Below are positions 45,339 to 55,575 of a DNA stretch of 64,000 bases, in pieces. The translations under genes were made by a program, and so were the position numbers. The notes under the pieces were generated by a model that was given only the letters and a program-made list of their open reading frames with translations, searched no databases and was not told the DNA's origin. How positions within the stretch are numbered: the first letter of the stretch is position 1; every line of letters begins with the position of its first letter. This DNA comes from Clostridiales bacterium (GTDB lineage Bacteria > Bacillota > Clostridia > Clostridiales > Clostridiaceae), in contig JAAYPK010000100.1 of the NCBI GenBank assembly GCA_012519845.1, positions 1 through 64,000 of the forward strand, given 5' to 3'.

Positions 45339-46679
45339 ATGAAAAAATTAACAGGTAAAGAAGTAGCAGAAATGCATAAAGAGTATGTGATGCAATCATG
45401 GTCAAAGTCAGGTGTAGATGCATTACCAGTTGAAAAAGCAAAAGGAATTTATTTCTGGGATTATGATGGAAAGAAATATGCAGATATGGCATCTCTTTTG
45501 GTATGTTCCAATTTAGGTCACGAACTTCCAGAGATTGTAGATGCAATTAAGGAACAAGCAGATAAGATGTGTTTTATGGCTCCAGCATATGCATCAGAAC
45601 CAAAGAGTGTTCTTGCAAAAATGTTAGTGGAAGCTGCAGGAGCAGATACTTACCGCAGAGTATTTTTTACTAATGGTGGTGCAGAATCTAACGAGAATGC
45701 TATTAAAATGGCACGTATGGTAACAGGAAGAACTAAGATTTTCTCTTGTTATAGAAGTTATCATGGTGCAACACTTGGAGCTTCAAATGCATCTGGTGAT
45801 TGGAGAAGATTTGCAGCAGAAATTGGCGGAGCTAATGGGTTTGTTAAATTTATGAATCCTCAGATGTATAGAGATGGATATACTTATGGTGTAGATGATG
45901 AGAAAGTAACAAAAAAAGCATTAAAAGATTTAGAACTTCAGTTGAGATATGAAGGACCAAGTAATGTGGCTGCAATTATTATGGAATCTATTGTTGGTGC
46001 AAATGGTGTAATTCTTCCACCTAAAGGTTATATGGAAGGTATTCGTAAGCTTTGCGATAAATATGGAATTTTAATGATTTGTGATGAGGTTATGGCAGGT
46101 TTCTTTAGAACTGGTAAATGGTTTGCATGGCAAAACTTTGATTTCAAACCAGATATGATTACTTTTGCTAAAGGTGTTACATGTGGCTATGTACAACTTG
46201 GTGGTGTAATTGTAAATGAAAAGGTTGCTAAGTATTTTGAAGAAAATGTATTACAATGTGGTCTTACTTATTCTGGTCATACACTTGCATGTGCAGCAGG
46301 TGTTGCAGCACTTACATATTACAAGGAACACAATATAGAAGAGCATGTAGCAGAAATGCACAAAATTGTATCAGAATTTATGGATAAAATGGTTGAAAAG
46401 CATAAATGTGTGGGAGAAGCAAGGTGTATTGGTCTTTTCGGAGCTCTTGAGATGGTTAAAAATAAAGAGACAAGAGAACCATTGCAAGAGTATGGTATTC
46501 CTGGAACAGCAATGCCATGGATTTTTGCTGAATTAAAGAAGAGGGGCTTTGCAACTTTTGGAAGAGAGAATTTTATTGAAATTTGTCCACCATTAATAAT
46601 TACTAAAGAAGAACTAGAAGAATATCTTCCTATTCTTGACGAAGTGCTTACTATGGCAGATGAAAAGTTTTGTCATTAA
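45339..46679 (+). CDS. Class III aminotransferase, candidate taurine:pyruvate/2-oxoglutarate transaminase
   Basis: GGAESNENAIKMAR, SYHGATLGA, CDEVMAGFFRTGKWFAW, FAKGVTCGY; context with Fe-ADH and TauE. Confidence 0.8.
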   Translation: MKKLTGKEVAEMHKEYVMQSWSKSGVDALPVEKAKGIYFWDYDGKKYADMASLLVCSNLGHELPEIVDAIKEQADKMCFMAPAYASEPKSVLAKMLVEAAGADTYRRVFFTNGGAESNENAIKMARMVTGRTKIFSCYRSYHGATLGASNASGDWRRFAAEIGGANGFVKFMNPQMYRDGYTYGVDDEKVTKKALKDLELQLRYEGPSNVAAIIMESIVGANGVILPPKGYMEGIRKLCDKYGILMICDEVMAGFFRTGKWFAWQNFDFKPDMITFAKGVTCGYVQLGGVIVNEKVAKYFEENVLQCGLTYSGHTLACAAGVAALTYYKEHNIEEHVAEMHKIVSEFMDKMVEKHKCVGEARCIGLFGALEMVKNKETREPLQEYGIPGTAMPWIFAELKKRGFATFGRENFIEICPPLIITKEELEEYLPILDEVLTMADEKFCH

Positions 46680-46692
46680 TAGAAAATAAACT

Positions 46693-47835
46693 ATGAAAGG
46701 AAGCATGATAGAGATGGATTGGAATTATTTACAACCAGTAAAAATACGCTTCGGTAAAGGTAGAATTTCTGAAGTAAAAGAATTAGCAAAAGAATTGGGA
46801 ATAAAAAACGGAATATTGGTAGCAGATCCATTCTTCTTTACCAATGGATTGGCAGAGAAAATTGTAAAAGAAAGTGAAGGAGCAATTATTACTTCGTTTG
46901 GAGATTTATCTCCTAATCCAGATGTAACTGAAGTAGATGCCTGCGCAAATATTATTAGAGAGAAAAATATAGGCTTTGTAGTAGCACTTGGTGGTGGTAG
47001 TTCAATGGACTGTGCAAAAGCTGCGGCAAGTATTGCCCTTACAGATGATTCTATAAGAAAGTATCATGGAACAGGAGTTCCTATGCCAAAGGAACATTTA
47101 CCATTAATTGCAGTACCAACTACAGCTGGAACTGGTAGCGAAGTAACTTGTGTTTCAGTTCTTACAGACCATGCAAATGGTAAGAAATCTCCTATTGTAT
47201 CAGATGGATTCTTTCCAAGTTATGCTATTATTGATCCGGAACTTACTTATACAATGCCGCCTAAAGTAACAGCAGGAACAGGAATAGATGTGTTAGCTCA
47301 TGCACTAGAAGGGTTCTGGAGCAAAGGACATCAACCTATTTGTGATGCTTGTGCACTTCATGCAGCAGAGCTAGTATTTAAATATCTTTATAAGGCATAT
47401 ATTGATCCAAATAATGAAGAGGCAAGAGAAAAAATGTGTGAAGCATCATTAATTGCTGGACTTGCATTTACACTTCCTAAAACTACATCTTCACATGCAT
47501 GTTCTTTTCCTTTGACTAATATTCATCATATTCCACATGGAGAAGCTTGTGGATTAACATTGGATTATTTTGCTAGAATTAATGCAAAGGGAAAAGAAGG
47601 AGCAAGAATAGATGAATTTGCTCAAAAACTTGGATTTAAAGATACAGAGGACATGGCAGATGCAATTTATGAATTAAAAGAAAAGATGGGACTACGTAAT
47701 GATTTAAAAGATTTACATCTTACAGAAGAGGAAATTTCAGAATTGGTAAGAATCAGCAGGCATCCAAATCTTTATAATAACCCAGTTGAAATTACAGATG
47801 AAATGTTAAGTAAGATGTATCATGAAATGGCATAA
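46693..47835 (+). CDS. Iron-containing alcohol dehydrogenase, candidate sulfoacetaldehyde reductase (SarD-like)
   Basis: ALGGGSSMDCAKAAA, PTTAGTGSEVT, DVLAHALEGFWSKGHQP; start may be 46705 or 46714. Confidence 0.85.
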   Translation: MKGSMIEMDWNYLQPVKIRFGKGRISEVKELAKELGIKNGILVADPFFFTNGLAEKIVKESEGAIITSFGDLSPNPDVTEVDACANIIREKNIGFVVALGGGSSMDCAKAAASIALTDDSIRKYHGTGVPMPKEHLPLIAVPTTAGTGSEVTCVSVLTDHANGKKSPIVSDGFFPSYAIIDPELTYTMPPKVTAGTGIDVLAHALEGFWSKGHQPICDACALHAAELVFKYLYKAYIDPNNEEAREKMCEASLIAGLAFTLPKTTSSHACSFPLTNIHHIPHGEACGLTLDYFARINAKGKEGARIDEFAQKLGFKDTEDMADAIYELKEKMGLRNDLKDLHLTEEEISELVRISRHPNLYNNPVEITDEMLSKMYHEMA

Positions 47836-47867
47836 ATTAAGTTAATAAAAGAAAAGAGGTGGCTATT

Positions 47868-49379
47868 ATGTACAGTGTAATTGTTGCGTTTGGTATTGCC
47901 AGTGTAATGTTGTGTATTGGAATGGCTATTAGAGGTAAGGTAAAGTTGTTTCAGAATATGCTTATGCCAGTAAGCGTAATTGGAGGAATTTTAGGTTTCA
48001 TATTTGTAAATTTAGTAATTGCAAATTTTAATATTGGTGGTGTTAGTGTTAAGGACTTTAGTAGTATTGTAGATGTATTTTTTGTAATGTCATTTATTTC
48101 AATAGGATTAACAGGAAGCAAAAAAAAGAAACCTAAAAAATCTACAGAGGATAAGAGTAATAACAAGAGTAGTGGACCAGTAAGGGGTGCTATGGGAATG
48201 GCACTTATATGGTGTATGTTATATGCGATAACACCAATAGCTGGAATAATAGTAGTTTCATTAATAGGTAAACTTTTTAATATGGATGCTATGTATGGAA
48301 TATTAATTCCTTTTGCATTCTGTCAAGGCCCAGGACAAGCATCTACTTATGGTAAGTTATTTGAAGGAACTTATGGTTTTGAAAATGCTGAAATGGTAGC
48401 ACTTACTTTTGCAGTGTTTGGTTTTCTTGCAGCATTTTTTGTTGGAGTTCCATTAGCAAAGCTTGGAATAAAGAAGGGACTTGCAAAAAATAAGAGTAAA
48501 ATTAATGAGTCAGTACAAAGAGGATATTTTGTTCCTGAGGAGCAAAGGGAACCATTAGGAAAATCAACTTTTCATAGTGCTAATATCGAGACTATAGCAG
48601 CACATTTTGCAATAATGGGAGTATGTTATATTATTGCATTGGTACTTGCTAAAATTATATCTTTTGTCCCAGTTTTAGGTTCTACTTTTGCGGCAATGCT
48701 CTTTATGTGGGGAATGTTTGCAGCGTATATTGTGAAGGGAATTATGAGAAAATTAAAGATAGATTATCTTATTAATAATTCTTTTCAAAGTAGGATTACA
48801 GGTTTTCTTTCAGATTATCTAGTAGTATGTGCATTTATGGCAATACAAATAGGTGTTATCGGAAGTTGGATTATTCCAATTATTGTTGTAAGTGTTGTGG
48901 GAACTGTTATTACATTTATTGTATCCTTGTATTTTGGTTCAAGATTAGGCAGCGACCATGATTTTGAGAGAGTACTTGGTGTATATGGTACATGTACTGG
49001 AACTACTCCAAGCGGAGTCTCCTTAATACGTATGGTAGATCCAAAACTTCAAACTCCTACTGGAGTAGAACTTGGAATGATGAATATGGCAATGATATTC
49101 TCAACACCTACTATGATATTTATTACATTTGCAGGACTTAAAATCATTTCACTTCCAATTGCATGTGTTGGAATGTTTATTACAATTTTTATTTACATGT
49201 TATTACTTAAAGTGTTTAAGGTATGGAGAAAACCTACATTTTCTCTTACAAAAGGGCGTATCTCTAATGGAGAAGAAAATGATTCGGAAATTGAAATTCT
49301 TCGTGGATATCTTCATACAGATACAAATATGTCAGATGAAGCGGCAGTAGAAAATATTATAAATAAAAGCTGGAATTAA
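47868..49379 (+). CDS. Sodium/glutamate symporter (GltS)-like carrier
   Basis: FGSRLGSDHDFERVLGVYGTCTGTTPSGVSLIRMVDP; many transmembrane segments. Confidence 0.8.
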   Translation: MYSVIVAFGIASVMLCIGMAIRGKVKLFQNMLMPVSVIGGILGFIFVNLVIANFNIGGVSVKDFSSIVDVFFVMSFISIGLTGSKKKKPKKSTEDKSNNKSSGPVRGAMGMALIWCMLYAITPIAGIIVVSLIGKLFNMDAMYGILIPFAFCQGPGQASTYGKLFEGTYGFENAEMVALTFAVFGFLAAFFVGVPLAKLGIKKGLAKNKSKINESVQRGYFVPEEQREPLGKSTFHSANIETIAAHFAIMGVCYIIALVLAKIISFVPVLGSTFAAMLFMWGMFAAYIVKGIMRKLKIDYLINNSFQSRITGFLSDYLVVCAFMAIQIGVIGSWIIPIIVVSVVGTVITFIVSLYFGSRLGSDHDFERVLGVYGTCTGTTPSGVSLIRMVDPKLQTPTGVELGMMNMAMIFSTPTMIFITFAGLKIISLPIACVGMFITIFIYMLLLKVFKVWRKPTFSLTKGRISNGEENDSEIEILRGYLHTDTNMSDEAAVENIINKSWN

Positions 49380-49421
49380 AATGTTTTAGCCAGAGGATAG
49401 TCTGGCAGAATGGAGGATAAT

Positions 49422-49748
49422 ATGAAAATGATATTTGCAGTAGTAAGACCTGAAAAAGTATATGAGGTAAATAAAGCATTAGCAGATGCTGGTCATACAG
49501 CATCTACTAAGTGGACAGTAGCTGGAAGAGGAAAACAACATGGAATTCAAGTTGGTGACATTGTATATGAGGAAATGACTAAAAATATGTTAATGGTAGC
49601 TTGTGATGATGAAGAAAAAAATGAGATAATAGATATAATAATAGACACTGCTCAAACAGGTGAAACTGGTAATTCAGGAGATGGAAGAATTTTTGTAGTT
49701 CCAATAGAAGAGTCTTATACTATATCAAATCAAAGTAAAGATGATTAA
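49422..49748 (+). CDS. P-II family nitrogen regulator (NifI/GlnB-like)
   Basis: VAGRGKQHGIQVGDIVYEEMTKNMLMVACDD (T-loop) and GDGRIFVVPIEESYTI. Confidence 0.85.
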   Translation: MKMIFAVVRPEKVYEVNKALADAGHTASTKWTVAGRGKQHGIQVGDIVYEEMTKNMLMVACDDEEKNEIIDIIIDTAQTGETGNSGDGRIFVVPIEESYTISNQSKDD

Positions 49749-49751
49749 GGA

Positions 49752-51371
49752 GTGACACTTATGACTGTAGGTAATATAAAGAAATTATATTATGGTGGGG
49801 ACATTATTACAATGAAAAATCAGGATGATATGCCTCAAGCAGTAGTGACTCAAAATGGAAAGATTATTTATGTGGGAGATCTTGCGGAGGCAGAAGCCCT
49901 TTATAAAACAGACATAGAAAAAGTGAATTTAAAGGGTAAAACATTAATGCCTTCCTTTATAGATCCACATAGTCATTTTTTACAGGTAGCACAAAGTGCT
50001 TTGATGTGTGATTTGTCTCAGGTTAAGAACTTTAATGAACTTATAGAAACATTAAAAAAATACAAGGAAGAAAATAGTGTCAATGAAGAAGGAATTATAT
50101 TTGGTACTGGATATGATAATAATTTTTTAGAAGAAGAAAAACATCCTGATAAATCAATACTTGATGAAGTGTCTAATACAATTCCAATTTATATTTCTCA
50201 TGTTTCCGGACATATGGGAGTTGCCAATTCAGCTCTTTTAAAATTAGCTAGCATTACAGATAATACACCTGATCCTGAAGGTGGTAGATTCGGTAGAAAC
50301 CAAGATGGCAGTATAAATGGATATATTGAGGAAACTCCAGCATTGATGAAGGTACTTATGGCAGCAATGCCAAGGATGAAAGTGGATATGGGAAAACAGG
50401 TAAAAGCAGCAGAAGAAATTTATTTAAAACATGGAATTACTACTGTGCAGGAGGGTGCTGCTATGGAAAAAAACATAGAGCAATTGGTAAAACTTGCATT
50501 AGACAATGTATTTTCAATTGATGTTGTTGCATATGTACTTGTAGATGATTATAAGAAGACTATTGAGAAGTTTCCTGATTATGTTAATAAATATAAGGCA
50601 AAAATTAAAATTGGTGGAGCTAAAATTATTCTGGATGGTTCTCCTCAAGGGAAATCAGCGTGGCTTTCAAAACCATATGAAGGGGAAACAGAATATCTAG
50701 GATATCCTACTCATGAGAATTCATATGTAGAAAGTGCTGTAAGTAGTGCAGTAAAGGATGGATATCAGATACTTGCTCATTGTAATGGAGATGCTGCTTC
50801 AGAGCAATTTATTGATAGTTATGAAAAAGCATTAAAGTCTACGTCTAACCCCAATATGGATTTAAGACCAGTAATGATTCATTGTCAAACTGTAAGGGAT
50901 GAACAGCTTGACAAAATGGTAGAGCTTAAAATGATACCTTCAATATTTGTAGGGCATACTTATTATTGGGGAGATATACATCTTAAGAATTTAGGGCCTA
51001 TAAGAGGAAATCATATAAGTCCAGTAAAGGAAGCATTAAAACGAGGTCTTATATATAATTTTCACCAGGATTCCCCTGTTACAATTCCTAATATGCTTCA
51101 TTCAGTATGGTGTGCAGTTAATAGAATAACTAGACGTGGACAAGCAATTGGACAGGATCAATGCATTAATGTTTATGATGCTCTGAAAGCAATTACAATT
51201 AATGCAGCTTATGAGTACCATGAAGATAAAATTAAAGGGTCTCTTGAAATAGGAAAGTTAGCGGATATGGTAATTTTGAACTCCAATCCTTTAAAGACAG
51301 ATAAGATGAAAATAAAGGATATAGAAGTTTTAGAAACAATAAAAGAAGGAAAAACAATATATAGGGCTTAG
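49752..51371 (+). CDS. Amidohydrolase, YtcJ-like
   Basis: LMPSFIDPHSHF, ILDGSPQGKSAWL, HQDSPVTIPNML, GKLADMVIL; likely ATG start at 49761 (ATGACTGTAGG). Confidence 0.85.
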   Translation: MTLMTVGNIKKLYYGGDIITMKNQDDMPQAVVTQNGKIIYVGDLAEAEALYKTDIEKVNLKGKTLMPSFIDPHSHFLQVAQSALMCDLSQVKNFNELIETLKKYKEENSVNEEGIIFGTGYDNNFLEEEKHPDKSILDEVSNTIPIYISHVSGHMGVANSALLKLASITDNTPDPEGGRFGRNQDGSINGYIEETPALMKVLMAAMPRMKVDMGKQVKAAEEIYLKHGITTVQEGAAMEKNIEQLVKLALDNVFSIDVVAYVLVDDYKKTIEKFPDYVNKYKAKIKIGGAKIILDGSPQGKSAWLSKPYEGETEYLGYPTHENSYVESAVSSAVKDGYQILAHCNGDAASEQFIDSYEKALKSTSNPNMDLRPVMIHCQTVRDEQLDKMVELKMIPSIFVGHTYYWGDIHLKNLGPIRGNHISPVKEALKRGLIYNFHQDSPVTIPNMLHSVWCAVNRITRRGQAIGQDQCINVYDALKAITINAAYEYHEDKIKGSLEIGKLADMVILNSNPLKTDKMKIKDIEVLETIKEGKTIYRA

Positions 51372-51385
51372 AATAGCAATAAATA

Positions 51386-51432
51386 GAGGTTATTGTATTA
51401 ATTAATAACTTAATACAATAACCTTTTAATTT
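51386..51432. terminator. Terminator hairpin
   Basis: AGGTTATTGTATTA...TAATACAATAACCTTTT. Confidence 0.75.
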
Positions 51433-51478
51433 TTAGGAAGTGCTTATATAAGAAAAATATTGAAAAGAGTACTTAGTT

Positions 51479-51913
51479 TTATAGATAACTACTAAGATCT
51501 TCGCAAAGTTTAGCTTCTATATTTGCTAGCTCATTGCAAATTTTTTTAGAAGTATTATCAGCATCTTTATATTGATTTAGATATTTATGTAGTGATTTGA
51601 CACCCATATTGCATCCATCAGTAATTAGATCGGCCACAGTAGAATCACTCTCATCTATGCTCATTTTCATATTAGTTTTTAGCCAGGACATTCCTTTTGC
51701 AACCGCGCTAGGCTCTTTTTCTTGGCTTTGACGTTGTAATAACAAGTGGTGAATTTCATCTCCTAAATGTTCATGTTTATTTATACTTTCAGTTAATAGT
51801 TGCTTCATATTAGAATCACTAATTTTCTCTAATACTTCATTAATAGAAGATATTGCCATCTTCGTACCTGCATCACATTCTTTAAGTAAAGAAATAGTAT
51901 CATTATTTTCCAT
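51479..51913 (-). CDS. Ferritin-like / DUF2383-type helical protein
   Basis: Helical protein with LLKECDAGTKMAISSINEVL...INKHEHLGDEIHHLLLQ. Confidence 0.55.
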   Translation of the reverse strand: MENNDTISLLKECDAGTKMAISSINEVLEKISDSNMKQLLTESINKHEHLGDEIHHLLLQRQSQEKEPSAVAKGMSWLKTNMKMSIDESDSTVADLITDGCNMGVKSLHKYLNQYKDADNTSKKICNELANIEAKLCEDLSSYL

Positions 51914-52121
51914 AAAAATACCTCCAATAAATCTTTATTTTATAGTTTCCCTAATTTATAAAAAAATATTACTTTGTTTTAAAACAAAAAATAGTCTTAT
52001 TTATTGACATAAATACAAATTTTGGAGAGAATAAAAACAAGTAATATATTTAGAAAAAACGGTAAGGTACAAGGAAAAATAAATTAAGATAAGTTAGGTA
52101 TAAAAGATAGGAGGAATAGTA

Positions 52122-52889
52122 ATGCTACAAACAAAACCTACAGAACATTTGATGGGAGTAACAATACAGGGAGATTTTCTGGATTTTTACAATTTGGTAG
52201 ATAGTATATATAGTATGACGGGAGTGGAGGATGATCCTAATGAGTATCATTATGGTGTAAAGAAGCGTTTACTAGGGGTGTGTTATGATATTCGCCATGG
52301 TTATATGGGTGATAGAGATATTATGCTAGAAGATAATGGTATGAATTTAGATAAGATGAAAGCAAATAACATGATTACTCCAAAACAAAATGTTTATTAT
52401 AGTGTGAATATTTTATTTCCTGAGGCAATATTTGTGGCAGCAGCTGTTCCAAGGATATATATGTATTCTTCTTGCTATTATGGAATGAGGGGACAGAGAG
52501 GAAAAATGGATTTACAACCAAAATCATATGCAAATTATTTGAGGGATAAGTCAAATTTAGACGTGTTATGTGCTGGAATATGGCAGGCACTTGGAGCAGT
52601 CATTGGTGATGAAGAAATTGAAAAGATAATTAGTTTGGTTCAAAATAATAATGAAAGTTACATAAACTATGCAACACATTATATAGATAAGTGTAATATA
52701 GAACTCTATAAAACTGAAGTTAGTAAGCGAAGAGACAAGCTTAGGAATATTGCAAAAAGGATAGTAAAGAAGCCACAAGCATATTATAAAATGGAAGAAG
52801 AGTTACAATATTGGGCAAAAGAATATAAAACCAATATATATGAGTTGCAGGATCCAAAGCTTGAATATCCTGATGAAGTCGAGTGGTAG
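52122..52889 (+). CDS. Uncharacterised protein (DUF6904-like)
   Basis: LMGVTIQGDFLDFYNLVDSIYSM...GVCYDIRHGYMGDRD. Confidence 0.55.
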   Translation: MLQTKPTEHLMGVTIQGDFLDFYNLVDSIYSMTGVEDDPNEYHYGVKKRLLGVCYDIRHGYMGDRDIMLEDNGMNLDKMKANNMITPKQNVYYSVNILFPEAIFVAAAVPRIYMYSSCYYGMRGQRGKMDLQPKSYANYLRDKSNLDVLCAGIWQALGAVIGDEEIEKIISLVQNNNESYINYATHYIDKCNIELYKTEVSKRRDKLRNIAKRIVKKPQAYYKMEEELQYWAKEYKTNIYELQDPKLEYPDEVEW

Positions 52890-52963
52890 AATTGTATGAC
52901 ATATATTTATATTGTGTTCAATATGATAAGGAAATAAAATACAGAGGATTTGGGGAGATAATT

Positions 52964-53689
52964 ATGTTTGATATATTAAAAAAGACAAAAACATATAAAA
53001 CTAATATTACATTACAACAGCTTGGTTTATTTGATCAGTTTGATAGAAATGTTGCATTAATCCTTAAAAATAAATCAATTGATATTGATGGTGCAATTCA
53101 TATGTGTGTTACTCAAGGAGCTTTTGAAAAGAAAGTAATTAATCTTAAAAAAGATGATGATAAAGCAGAATATGAAATGGTGCAAGTTGTTCTTGGTATG
53201 GCTTTAGATAATGTTATTCAACAAGAGGAATATAGAGCACTTATTATTCATGGCCTTTTGGATAATGAAATAGTAATTCAAAAGGAAGATTTGATGGAAT
53301 TAAAAGATGTGGTTGATAGTTTTTGTATTATGTATGCAGCAGCAAGAAATAAGCTTCCAAATGAAAAGGCATATGAATTCATGAAGGGAAAAACAGTTTA
53401 TGTCTTTGGGAATTTACCTAATATTAATATGAAAAAAGGTATGGAGATTAAGATTCCAGTTATAAAACGAGAATCAGAAAGAGGACAATATGAATCTGTA
53501 AAATGTTTTCTTACATTAGAAAGTGCTGAAAAATTTAATGATACAAAGGAAAAAGTAAGTGCTGTGAATGTTCAGGATTTAGTTAAATTTTATAACAATG
53601 TTTTTGGAGTAATTATTGAACCACATAGAAATTATTGGATAGAATTTAATGCAGATAATGCTAAGTTGATTAATAAGAAAAATAATTAA
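52964..53689 (+). CDS. Uncharacterised protein, partner of preceding gene
   Basis: ORF with RBS GGGGAG before ATG at 52964; no recognised motif. Confidence 0.5.
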   Translation: MFDILKKTKTYKTNITLQQLGLFDQFDRNVALILKNKSIDIDGAIHMCVTQGAFEKKVINLKKDDDKAEYEMVQVVLGMALDNVIQQEEYRALIIHGLLDNEIVIQKEDLMELKDVVDSFCIMYAAARNKLPNEKAYEFMKGKTVYVFGNLPNINMKKGMEIKIPVIKRESERGQYESVKCFLTLESAEKFNDTKEKVSAVNVQDLVKFYNNVFGVIIEPHRNYWIEFNADNAKLINKKNN

Positions 53690-53726
53690 CTATTATTGAC
53701 TAGAAAATTATATAACTTTTTGTTTA

Positions 53727-53761
53727 TAGAAAACCCCACGTCTAACGTGGGGTTTTCTATA
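53727..53761. terminator. Strong, probably bidirectional terminator
   Basis: AGAAAACCCCACGTCTAACGTGGGGTTTTCT. Confidence 0.85.
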
Positions 53762-53821
53762 GACAAAAAAGGCGCCACACTATTTTTAAGTGCGATAGCC
53801 CTTAATATAATTAATAAAATA

Positions 53822-53857
53822 TGACTGAAAATGATTGACTTTGACTGAAAATGATTG
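53822..53857 (+). repeat. Tandem 16-bp direct repeat TGACTGAAAATGATTG, 20-bp spacing (candidate FruR operator)
   Basis: Copies at 53822-53837 and 53842-53857; second copy fills the spacer of promoter TTGACT-17-TATTAT. Confidence 0.85.
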
Positions 53858-53884
53858 TATTATAAGTGTAAGGAAGTGATGTAA

Positions 53885-54637
53885 ATGTTATCAGAAGAAA
53901 GATTCATACTAATATTAGATATTCTTCAAGAAAAACAATCTATAACAGTTGGTGAACTTGTAGAGCAATTAGGTATCTCAGAATCTACAGTAAGAAGGGA
54001 TTTAACCTCTTTAAGCAGAATGGGAAAATTAAACAAGGTACATGGTGGGGCCACTTCTTTAGAAAAAAGTTATTTCAATGAAGAGTTTGATGTAAAAACA
54101 AAGCATACTCTAAATGTTTTGGATAAGAAAAAAATAGGTAAATTCGCAGCTTCTATAATAGAAGAAGGAGATTTTGTATATATAGACGCAGGAACATCTA
54201 CAGAATATATGATTGATTACATAGAAGAAAAAAAAGCAACTTATGTTACAAATGGAATTGTTCATGCAAAGAAACTTATTCAAAAAGGATTAGAAGTTTT
54301 TATTTTAGGAGGTCAAATAAAACTTTCAACAGAAGCTATTATTGGTATTGAAGCAGTAAATAATATAAAAAAATATAATTTTACAAAATGTTTTATGGGG
54401 ACCAATGGTATAGATATAAAAGCAGAGCTTACTACTCCAGATGTAAAAGAGGCTCTTCTTAAAAGTGAAGCAATGAATAGAAGTAAGAAAAGATATGTTT
54501 TAGCAGACATTTCAAAGTTTAATAAAATATCATCTATAACTTTTGGAAATATGGATAAAACTATAATCATTACAACTAAAGTAATTCAAAAAGAATTTAT
54601 GAAAAATAAAAATATTGTGGAGGTGGATCAATTATGA
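53885..54637 (+). CDS. fruR: DeoR-family regulator of the fructose operon
   Basis: SEERFILILDILQEKQSITVGELVEQLGISESTVRRDL; followed by fruK and fruA. Confidence 0.88.
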   Translation: MLSEERFILILDILQEKQSITVGELVEQLGISESTVRRDLTSLSRMGKLNKVHGGATSLEKSYFNEEFDVKTKHTLNVLDKKKIGKFAASIIEEGDFVYIDAGTSTEYMIDYIEEKKATYVTNGIVHAKKLIQKGLEVFILGGQIKLSTEAIIGIEAVNNIKKYNFTKCFMGTNGIDIKAELTTPDVKEALLKSEAMNRSKKRYVLADISKFNKISSITFGNMDKTIIITTKVIQKEFMKNKNIVEVDQL

Positions 54638-55536
54638 TTTATACTGTTACATTCAATCCTTCATTAGATTATATAGTAAAGGTTGATAATTTCAAATTAG
54701 GATATGTTAATAGAACTGTAAAGGAGGATATTTATCCAGGAGGTAAAGGAATTAATGTATCAATAGTTCTTAATAATCTAGGTTTTCAAAGTAAAGCACT
54801 AGGATTTATAGCAGGTTTTACAGGAGAAGAGATAGATAGAAGAATTAGTAATATGGGAATTTCATCTGAATTTATTAAGATTAACCATGGACTCTCTAGA
54901 ATAAATGTAAAAATGAAATCTAACGAAGAAAGTGAGATTAATGGGAATGGACCCAATATAACGAAGGAATCTATAGATAAGCTTTTTGCAAGGCTTAATA
55001 CTTTAGAAAGTGGTGACATTTTAGTTTTAGCAGGAAGTATACCTTCATCTATACCTTCAGACATATATGAAAAAATAATGGCTATGCTAAAAGATAAGGA
55101 TATAAAAATAGTAGTAGATGCCACAAAAGATTTGCTTTTAAATGTTTTAAAGTATAACCCTTTCTTAATTAAACCTAACAACCATGAGCTAGGAGAAATG
55201 TTTAACATAGAACTTAAGAATGAGGAAGAAATAATTCATTACGGAAAGAAACTATTAGAAATGGGAGCAGAAAATGTACTTATTTCTATGGCGGGAAATG
55301 GTGCAATATTCTTATCAAAAGATGGAAGCATATTCAAAAGCGGAGTTCCCAAAGGAATAGTTAAAAACTCTGTTGGTGCAGGAGATTCTATGGTAGCAGG
55401 ATTTATTGCAGGATACTTAAAAGAAAATGATTTTGAAAAAGCTTTTAAAATGGGAGTAGCAACAGGAAGTGCCAGTGCTTTTTCAGAGGAACTTGCAAAA
55501 AAGAATGAAGTGGAGAATTTATTAAAAGAATTATAA
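54634..55536 (+). CDS. fruK: 1-phosphofructokinase
   Basis: PfkB family: GGKGINVS, LAGSIPSSIP, VGAGDSMVAGFIAGY. Confidence 0.92.
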   Translation: MIYTVTFNPSLDYIVKVDNFKLGYVNRTVKEDIYPGGKGINVSIVLNNLGFQSKALGFIAGFTGEEIDRRISNMGISSEFIKINHGLSRINVKMKSNEESEINGNGPNITKESIDKLFARLNTLESGDILVLAGSIPSSIPSDIYEKIMAMLKDKDIKIVVDATKDLLLNVLKYNPFLIKPNNHELGEMFNIELKNEEEIIHYGKKLLEMGAENVLISMAGNGAIFLSKDGSIFKSGVPKGIVKNSVGAGDSMVAGFIAGYLKENDFEKAFKMGVATGSASAFSEELAKKNEVENLLKEL

Positions 55537-55575
55537 AATCTACTAAAAAATTAACTGGATAAAGGAGGAAATGTT

